A stretch of DNA of 19,401 nucleotides, taken from assembly GCA_041656175.1 (NCBI GenBank), contig JBBAEA010000063.1, positions 1 through 19,401 on the forward strand, in the 5' to 3' direction. Both the position numbers and the translations under genes were made by a program. Under the pieces are notes generated by a model that ran no database searches, was not told the DNA's origin, and saw nothing but the letters and a program-made list of their open reading frames with translations. Origin of the DNA: JBBAEA01 sp041656175. Lineage in GTDB: Bacteria; Myxococcota_A; Bradymonadia; UBA4248. The first letter of the stretch is position 1. Every line of letters begins with the position of its first letter. Positions 14,460 to 19,401 of this stretch are shown here, in pieces.

Positions 14460-15476
14460 CTAAGCGCGTCCGCGACCGCCCATGGTAAGCGCCATCACAG
14501 CCTTTGCCGTGTGTAGGCGGTTCTCTGCTTCGTCGTAAACGATGGAATGTGGCCCATCGATAACGGAGTCTTCGACTTCATTGTTTCTGTCGGCGGGGAG
14601 TGCGTGCATATAGCAGACATCGCGATCCGCAGTAGCCATTTTTTCCTCAGTACACTTCCAGGAGCGGTGTGCCTTGAGTTTGTCGTCGATGACGGTAACA
14701 GCGCCAGAGGCCTGTAGCCCGGTCTGATCGGTAACCCAGTTACCCCAGCTCTTGGGAATAACGATGTGTGCATTTCGGTAGGCTTCGGCTTCGTCATCTG
14801 TGACGGTGACGGTTCCGCCGTATCTTTCGGCATTGGCCTTGGCTTCTTCGATAACCCAATCGGGTAGTTCCCAGCCCTTGGGATGTGCTAAGCAAACATC
14901 CATGCCGTAGCGTGGGAAGAGCAATACTTGCGAGAGGGGAACAGAGATGGGTTTTTTATGGCTCTCGGCGTAGGCCCAAATAATGGAGACCTTAATTCGC
15001 TTGAGGTTTTGTCCAAATTTCTCTTGCATCGTCATAAGATCGGCAATCGCTTGGAATGGATGATAGAGGTCACACTGCAAGTTCATAACAGGAACCGTCG
15101 CGTGTTTTGCCATCTCGGCGATGAACTTATTACCGTAACCCCAGTTGCAATAGCGGCAAGCAATGGCATGTCCAAAACGCGATAAAATCACGGCCGTGTC
15201 TTTTGCACTTTCGCCGTGCGCCATCTGCGATGTTCCAGCATCGATAAAGTGTCCGTGGCCACCAAGTTGCGTAATCCCTGCTTCCATGGAGTTTCTTGTG
15301 CGGGTTGATTGCTCAAAAAACATCAAGAAGATGGTTTCATTTTCGAGGGCGTTGTTTACTCTCCCTAGGGCAAAATCGCGCTTGAGATCTAACGATACAT
15401 CAAGCAGTGTGTCTATTTCTTCTTTGGACCAATCACGAAGGGTAACAAAGTGTTTTCCACGAAATTGTGTCTGCAT
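14460..15476 (-). CDS. ygeW: YgeW-like knotted carbamoyltransferase
   Basis: A 338-aa member of the aspartate/ornithine carbamoyltransferase superfamily. It shows the carbamoyl-phosphate loop STRTR (57-61), HPFQ (139-142), and the KKPISVPLSQ loop (174-183) that, with LAHPKGWELP, marks the knotted AOTCase/SOTCase/YgeW branch. The second-substrate site reads YMHALPADR (290-297), with Ala where ornithine enzymes have Cys (HCLP), so it is unlikely to be plain ArgF. YgeW itself has no agreed substrate; it clusters with ygeX, ygeY, a hydantoinase-like gene and carbamate kinase in purine or selenium-linked catabolism. Here its upstream partner is ygeY, 137 nt away on the same strand. RBS AAAGGAG precedes ATG 15476. 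E. coli YgeW is nearly 400 aa, so this is a shorter relative and the symbol is by family. Confidence 0.82.
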   Translation of the reverse strand: MQTQFRGKHFVTLRDWSKEEIDTLLDVSLDLKRDFALGRVNNALENETIFLMFFEQSTRTRNSMEAGITQLGGHGHFIDAGTSQMAHGESAKDTAVILSRFGHAIACRYCNWGYGNKFIAEMAKHATVPVMNLQCDLYHPFQAIADLMTMQEKFGQNLKRIKVSIIWAYAESHKKPISVPLSQVLLFPRYGMDVCLAHPKGWELPDWVIEEAKANAERYGGTVTVTDDEAEAYRNAHIVIPKSWGNWVTDQTGLQASGAVTVIDDKLKAHRSWKCTEEKMATADRDVCYMHALPADRNNEVEDSVIDGPHSIVYDEAENRLHTAKAVMALTMGGRGRA

Positions 15477-15511
15477 ACAAAAAGCTCCTTTAGCTCAAAA
15501 GTTTACGAAAA

Positions 15512-15537
15512 AAGCCCAACTCAAATAAGCCGGACTT
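15512..15537 (-). terminator. Weak hairpin plus T-run between ygeY and ygeW
   Basis: On the minus strand AAGTCCGGCT folds onto AGTTGGGCTT with several G.U pairs, ending in six T. It may be an attenuator that lowers ygeW expression relative to ygeY. A second hairpin, CCTCGC/GCGAGG, lies at about 15558-15573. Confidence 0.4.
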
Positions 15538-15613
15538 CATAATTAAACGTCGCAGCCCTCGCCTGTGCGAGGACCGCGTACCTTAATGATTAACGTCGAT
15601 TTGGCGAAAATAA

Positions 15614-16825
15614 CTACGCCTTTTTTGTGCGCTCAATATAGAGCGAGGGCACCGCCGCATACATTGCAGCAGCCGCTACCAAATGCTCCTTCCACGTACA
15701 TTCGTTGGGAGCATGCGCTTGTTCCTCAGCCCCTGGGCCAAAGCCAATACAAGGAATTCCGTAGCGCCCCATGATCGAAACGCCGTTTGTTGAGAAGGTC
15801 CACTTATCGACGACAGGATCCTTATTGAACAAGCCTTTGTGAGCTTCAACTAGGGTCTCACAAGCAGGATGGTCTTCGGGGATAACCCACGTTGGGAAGT
15901 AGCACTCGGTCGGGTAGACCAAATCTGTGTAGGAAGGCCGCTCATATTTATAGAGCGAAACCTCAGCGCCCGCGGCCTTAACCGCTGGCAAACGTCGAAT
16001 CTCTTCTAGCGCTTCTTGCCAAGTTTCACCATCTGTCAGGCGACGATCTACCGAAATCCAGCAGGAGTCGGCCACCGCGCAACGCGAAGGCGAGGTGAAG
16101 AAGACTTCGCTAACCGTGAGACTGCCCTTGCCAAGGAAGGGATCGTGGTGCAGGTTTTCGTGCAACGCGCGCAGCTCGATCAAAATCGGAGCCATCTTAA
16201 AGATAGCATTATCGCCACGCTCTGGCGCCGAACCATGACAGCTCATACCATTGGTCTGAACTTTAATTTCCATACGCCCGCGGTGTCCGCGATAAATGCG
16301 TAAACTTGTTGGTTCAGTGATCAAAACGAATTCTGGCCGAATTTTTAACTCATTAATGATGTATTGCCAGCACAATCCGTCACAGTCCTCTTCCTGAACC
16401 GTTCCCGTGACAAGCAAGGTGTAATCGTTCTCAAGCCCCAGATCTTTAATGATCTTCCCAGCATAAACCATCGACGCCATGCCACCTTCCTGGTCGGAGG
16501 CGCCTCGCCCGCAAATCGTTTTATCATCCTCTTTGCCCTCGTAGGGGTCAAAGTTCCACAGGCCCTTGTCACCGATACCAACGGTGTCAATGTGTGCGTC
16601 CATGGCGATGAGGCGCTTGCCATGTCCGATATAACCCAAAATGTTGCCCATGGGATCGATGGTGATCTTGTCAAAACCGACCTTTTCCATCTCTTCTTTG
16701 ATGCGCAGAACAACGTCTCGCTCTTGGCAGCTCTCACTTGGTATGCGTATCATGTCCCTGAGGAATTTCGTCATATCGTCTTTGTAAAATTCCGCACGTT
16801 CTCTAATCTTCTCAAAAGCTATCAT
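15614..16825 (-). CDS. ygeY: YgeY-family M20 metallohydrolase
   Basis: A 403-aa member of the YgeY family of the M20/ArgE/DapE hydrolases, linked by phylogenetic profile to selenium-dependent molybdenum hydroxylases. Two-metal site motifs are all present: MDAHIDTVG (His78, Asp80), GRGASDQEGG (Asp111), TVQEEDCDG (Glu145-Glu146), LITEPTS and AHAPNEC for the last His. A lid domain lies in the middle, opening with RGRMEIKVQTNGMSCHGS. The start ATG 16825 has GGAGG close upstream; a TTG seven codons earlier would include that RBS. Its natural substrate is unknown; amide or dipeptide-like hydrolysis is the family reaction. It heads a unit with ygeW; ygeX, hydantoinase, carbamate kinase and hydroxylase genes are not in the window. 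Confidence 0.93.
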   Translation of the reverse strand: MIAFEKIRERAEFYKDDMTKFLRDMIRIPSESCQERDVVLRIKEEMEKVGFDKITIDPMGNILGYIGHGKRLIAMDAHIDTVGIGDKGLWNFDPYEGKEDDKTICGRGASDQEGGMASMVYAGKIIKDLGLENDYTLLVTGTVQEEDCDGLCWQYIINELKIRPEFVLITEPTSLRIYRGHRGRMEIKVQTNGMSCHGSAPERGDNAIFKMAPILIELRALHENLHHDPFLGKGSLTVSEVFFTSPSRCAVADSCWISVDRRLTDGETWQEALEEIRRLPAVKAAGAEVSLYKYERPSYTDLVYPTECYFPTWVIPEDHPACETLVEAHKGLFNKDPVVDKWTFSTNGVSIMGRYGIPCIGFGPGAEEQAHAPNECTWKEHLVAAAAMYAAVPSLYIERTKKA

Positions 16826-16874
16826 TATACCTCCAGAAAAAAGCATGGTCTACGCAGCATCATCATTGCCGCTG

Positions 16875-16890
16875 TGCAATCCACACACCC
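16875..16890 (-). promoter_or_regulatory. Possible sigma-54 promoter of ygeY-ygeW
   Basis: The minus strand reads GGGTGTGTGGATTGCA. The GG and GC are 12 apart and TTGCA is perfect, but the -24 half matches only at GG and one further base. The start would be near 16863, 38 nt before the ATG. Relatives of this pathway in enterobacteria lie near a sigma-54 activator gene (ygeV), which makes it worth noting. Confidence 0.35.
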
Positions 16891-16940
16891 ACATTCGATG
16901 ATCCGGCAAATGCTCTTAACATTATTCGCCGCCTGCAGTA

Positions 16941-16969
16941 CATATAAAATATTATTGATATTACGTCAA
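16941..16969 (-). promoter_or_regulatory. Sigma-70-type promoter candidate for ygeY-ygeW
   Basis: On the minus strand TTGACG (16969-16964) and TATATG (16946-16941) are 17 nt apart, with an AT-rich spacer. Initiation would be near 16934, giving a leader of about 110 nt. Confidence 0.5.
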
Positions 16970-17103
16970 GCGTTTCAAAGGCGCTAAATTAAAGGGCTAC
17001 GCCAACTTGTCGCGCTGAACAAAATGCGATTCGCCGCCTACTACATTCACAAATTCGCTCAAAACCTGAATTTTGTGCGATAATGTTCTTTTCTTTTTTG
17101 CGA

Positions 17104-17251
17104 GGGGGGCTAAAAGCCCCCCTACGCGCGGGCTTCCTCCTAAAATCCGCTAATGAACGCTTTGTTTTGTGCGTTGTATTTGCTAAACGCTCATCCAACG
17201 CACAAAATGCGTTCATTGCGCATTTTAGAAGGCGATCCCGCGCTACCCCCC
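17104..17251 (-). repeat. GTAG double-hairpin element, copy B
   Basis: A 148-nt copy in minus orientation, with the GTAG feet as CTAC at 17243-17246 and 17122-17125. The stem pairs CTAAAAT, AATGAACGC and TTTTGTGCGTTG with their complements; ATCG/AAG internal loop, 3-nt bulge and loop GTTTA (minus) are present. The foot has GG:CC as in copy D. The short hairpin is GGGGGGCT/AGCCCCCC (17104-17122). It lies between the trmJ stop and the upstream region of ygeY. Confidence 0.9.
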
Positions 17252-17316
17252 TAAACCGTGCTCTACACTTAAACACAAGAAAACGAAGCTCCAGAGCTTC
17301 GCCACTCGCCAGGCTC

Positions 17317-18084
17317 TCAAAATTGCTCGGGATCAATCAATTTTGGGCTAATACCTCGTCTAAGCAATTTGGCATAATTTTCGATTTCGCGACAAATGCC
17401 AAGTAAAAGATCGACCTCTTGGCGCCTAAGCTCAAAGCGGTGCAAACTTTGGTGCAGTCTGTGTAACGCCGAATTTGGAGACTCCGACTTAAAGAAGCCG
17501 ATCTGCACTAAAGCCTTAGAAAGCGCCTGCATCAAGCGCATTCTATCGCCAAGACTGGCCATGTCCGTATTTTCTGCGGGTAAATTAGTCTTTCCGCGTA
17601 TATTGCGCGAAACCTCGTAGCATGCCAAAAGCACAGCCTGTGCCAAGTTGAGGCTAGAGTAGTCGCTCGTGGCAATGCGAACTTTCACGGTACAGCGCTC
17701 AAGTTCTTCGTTATCTAGCCCACTTTGCTCGCGCCCAAAGACAAGACTTACGCGTAAACCAGATCGCGCTTGTTCCAACATTTGCGTCGCTGCGCTTTCT
17801 AAGTCGAGGCTCTCCCAGTTGTGGCTGCGTTCACGCGCTGTAAAGCCGTAGGCCACGTGGTCATGAGCGATGGCGTCGTCAAGACTCGTATAGCGCTGCA
17901 TCGACTCCAGCATATCGCGCGTTCTGTGCGCGGGGATCTGCGTCCGCTCAAGGTCCATATTGGGCGCACCCACAAGGGCGAGCTGGCTAAAACCCATATT
18001 CTTCATGGCGCGCATGACGGTGCCAAGGTTTATGGGGTTTTGGGGCTCGACTAGAACCACGCGAAAAGCGTTAAATAGAGACAT
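17317..18084 (-). CDS. trmJ: tRNA (cytidine/uridine-32-2'-O)-methyltransferase TrmJ
   Basis: A 255-aa SPOUT-class enzyme that methylates the ribose of tRNA position 32 using SAM. The N-terminus VVLVEPQNPINLGTVMRAMKNMGF (split: VVLVEPQNP and GTVMRAMKN) is the RNA-binding half. The knotted SAM site is LVFGREQSGLDNEEL followed by SLNLAQAVLLACYE, both standard for TrmJ/TrmL. The C-terminal 85 residues are helical and include LHRLHQSLHRFELRRQEVDL, matching the TrmJ extension; the length is close to E. coli TrmJ (246 aa). ATG 18084 has no clear RBS. It lies about 270 nt downstream of dnaA on the same strand, with element copy C between, so co-transcription is doubtful. TrmJ is preferred over TrmL, which lacks the extension. 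Confidence 0.93.
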   Translation of the reverse strand: MSLFNAFRVVLVEPQNPINLGTVMRAMKNMGFSQLALVGAPNMDLERTQIPAHRTRDMLESMQRYTSLDDAIAHDHVAYGFTARERSHNWESLDLESAATQMLEQARSGLRVSLVFGREQSGLDNEELERCTVKVRIATSDYSSLNLAQAVLLACYEVSRNIRGKTNLPAENTDMASLGDRMRLMQALSKALVQIGFFKSESPNSALHRLHQSLHRFELRRQEVDLLLGICREIENYAKLLRRGISPKLIDPEQF

Positions 18085-18186
18085 ATTTTACCATTATCTT
18101 GTCGCTAAGCACGAACTGTTTCCTTGCACAAAAGCCAAACGCGCTTGCGCTCTTACAACGGGTTTAAGCGGTCTACAACGCTTTTT

Positions 18187-18335
18187 GGGGGTAGCGCAAG
18201 ATCGCCTTCATTATTCGCTTAGCGCCGTATTTTATGCGGTGGTTTGGCGAACAGCCAAAACAACGCATAAAATATCACGGCGCTTAGCGAATAATGAAGG
18301 AAGCTTGCGCGTAGGGGGGGCCGATAAGCCCCCCC
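18187..18335 (+). repeat. GTAG double-hairpin element, copy C (best preserved)
   Basis: A 149-nt copy. GTAG (18191-18194) is followed by foot CGCAAG, then ATCG facing AAG. CCTTCATTATTCGC (18205-18218) pairs perfectly with 18287-18300, with only one mismatch in the next ten pairs. A 3-nt bulge (ATC) sits on the 3' arm, then a 20-bp distal stem ends in TTTGGC/GCCAAA around loop GAACA (18249-18253). A second GTAG (18311-18314) leads into GGGGGGGC/GCCCCCCC (18314-18335). It begins 16 nt past the dnaA stop on the other strand's reading. Confidence 0.94.
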
Positions 18336-18350
18336 AAAAATAAGGAAGAC

Positions 18351-19401
18351 TTAGGATTTTAATTTGATCAAAACTCGCTCAAAACTTTGAACATCGGCGG
18401 CAACGCTGGGGTCGGCGGCCATGGCAAGTTTGACGCGTTCGATGGCGTTGATAACGGTTGTGTGATCGCGACCAAAGACGCGGCCAAGTTCGGGCAAGGA
18501 CATGGAGGTGTGTTGGCGAGAGAGGTACATGGCCATTTGGCGTGGGAAAACGATGGGTTTGGTACGCGATTTGCCCATGATTTCGGCGTAGCTAACGCCG
18601 TAGTAGACGGAGACTTTTTGGATAATGGCCTCGGGGGTTACGATGGCGGCGCGTTGCTTGATGTAGGGTTCGATGACCTGCATGGCGACACGAAGGTTGA
18701 TGCGCTCTTTGCTCAGGACGGCGCGTGCGATAACGCGTTTTAGGCAGCCTTCGAGCTCTCGGACGTTGGAGGTGACCTTGTTGGCGATGTACTGTGCGAC
18801 TTCTTCGGGGAGGTCGATTTTTTCGTTCGCGGCCTTTTCGCGCAGGATGGCGATGCGCATCTCTAGCTCGGGCGCTTTGATTTCGACGGGGAGCCCGCCG
18901 CTAAAACGCGAAATGAGGCGCTCTTCAAGACCTTTAATTTCTTGGGGCGATTTGTCGGCAGAAATAACAATTTGCTTCTTGTTAGCTTGGAGGGAATTGA
19001 AGGTATGGAAGAATTCTTCTTGCGTGCGCTGTTTGTCGGAGATGAACTGTATATCGTCGATCAGTAAGACGTCGCATTGTACGCGAAATTTTTCGTGGAA
19101 TTCTGACATTTTGTTCGTCTGTATTCCGCGAAGCATATCGTTTAGGAACTCTTCACTGGTTAGGTAGAGAACGCGCAGACCCATTTTCTGGGCTAATTCG
19201 TTGCCGATAGCATGCATAAGGTGGGTTTTTCCTAGGCCCACACCACCATATAAAAAGAGCGGATTATAGTCGGTCGCGGGTTGAGCGACGACGCCTTGTG
19301 CGGCAGCGTAGGAAAACTCGTTAGCTTGACCAACGACAAAGTTATCGAAATTATATTCGCGATTAAGGCGCGATTTGTGCGCGAAATGCGGGCGCGACGA
19401 G
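18351..19401 (-). CDS. dnaA: Chromosomal replication initiator DnaA, partial (5' end beyond window)
   Basis: The C-terminal 350 residues of DnaA; domains I, II and the true start lie beyond the right edge. The frame is open to the last base. AAA+ motifs: a YNFDNFVVG entry, Walker A GGVGLGKTH, Walker B VLLIDDIQFI, sensor 1 region VISADKSPQEI, box VII RLISRFSGG with the arginine finger, and sensor 2 SNVRELEG. Domain IV has the DnaA-box binding signature GRDHTTVINAIERV, then a short end LIKLKS and TAA. It oligomerises at oriC in its ATP form to open the duplex. The usual TSDRPP of sensor 1 reads SADKSP, a mild variation. I saw no DnaA-box cluster downstream; an origin, if adjacent, would more likely be beyond the window. 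Confidence 0.97.
   Translation of the reverse strand, partial: SSRPHFAHKSRLNREYNFDNFVVGQANEFSYAAAQGVVAQPATDYNPLFLYGGVGLGKTHLMHAIGNELAQKMGLRVLYLTSEEFLNDMLRGIQTNKMSEFHEKFRVQCDVLLIDDIQFISDKQRTQEEFFHTFNSLQANKKQIVISADKSPQEIKGLEERLISRFSGGLPVEIKAPELEMRIAILREKAANEKIDLPEEVAQYIANKVTSNVRELEGCLKRVIARAVLSKERINLRVAMQVIEPYIKQRAAIVTPEAIIQKVSVYYGVSYAEIMGKSRTKPIVFPRQMAMYLSRQHTSMSLPELGRVFGRDHTTVINAIERVKLAMAADPSVAADVQSFERVLIKLKS

Overview
The window looks like a chromosomal segment of a Gram-negative bacterium of moderate GC. Two predicted lipoproteins, a beta-barrel-like outer-membrane protein, a MepA-type murein endopeptidase and a PAAR tip protein point to a double membrane. A zapA-rny pair, a ParA/MinD ATPase with a RodZ-like HTH, and sigma-54-type promoters fit a deltaproteobacterial or myxobacterial-type lineage. 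That placement is inference; no rRNA or other taxonomic marker is present. The right end holds most of dnaA, so the chromosomal origin may be near, but I saw no DnaA-box cluster.

Layout. 1-473: palindromic repeats ahead of a ParA/MinD-HTH gene (474-1892, +). 1893-2386: a palindrome-rich gap with no gene. 2387-4533 (-): zapA then rny, with a strong sigma-70-type promoter at 4617-4644. 4886-5860 (-): a lipoprotein of the endonuclease/exonuclease/phosphatase fold. 6125-6442 (+): a PAAR protein behind a near-consensus sigma-54 promoter. 6514-8288: about 1.8 kb of ~100-bp 'CGTG/CACG' repeats surrounding one intact GxxExxY gene and two decayed copies of it. 8307-10686 (-): an unknown gene, a pentapeptide-repeat protein and a zinc-ribbon/Tudor-like protein. 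11104-11820 (-): an outer-membrane protein. 11988-13769 (+): a MepA-like lipoprotein with HEAT-like repeats. 14460-16825 (-): ygeY and ygeW homologues, part of a selenium/purine-linked catabolic set. 17317-19401 (-): trmJ and partial dnaA.

The most striking finding is a family of long palindromic elements of 142-150 nt. Five full copies lie at 112-254, 4713-4862, 10742-10883, 17104-17251 and 18187-18335, and there is a miniature at 2240-2298. All are intergenic. Each reads GTAG, a long hairpin, GTAG, then a short G/C hairpin. The stem sequence differs between copies but pairing is kept. Four details are constant: a 4x3 internal loop (ATCR against AAG), a 3-nt one-sided bulge, a 20-22-bp distal stem, and a GNNNA pentaloop. 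The GTAG feet recall REP sequences mobilised by RAYT (IS200/IS605-like) transposases, but these are far longer than ordinary REPs, and no transposase gene is in the window. I do not recognise the family and consider it the best candidate for an undescribed system here.
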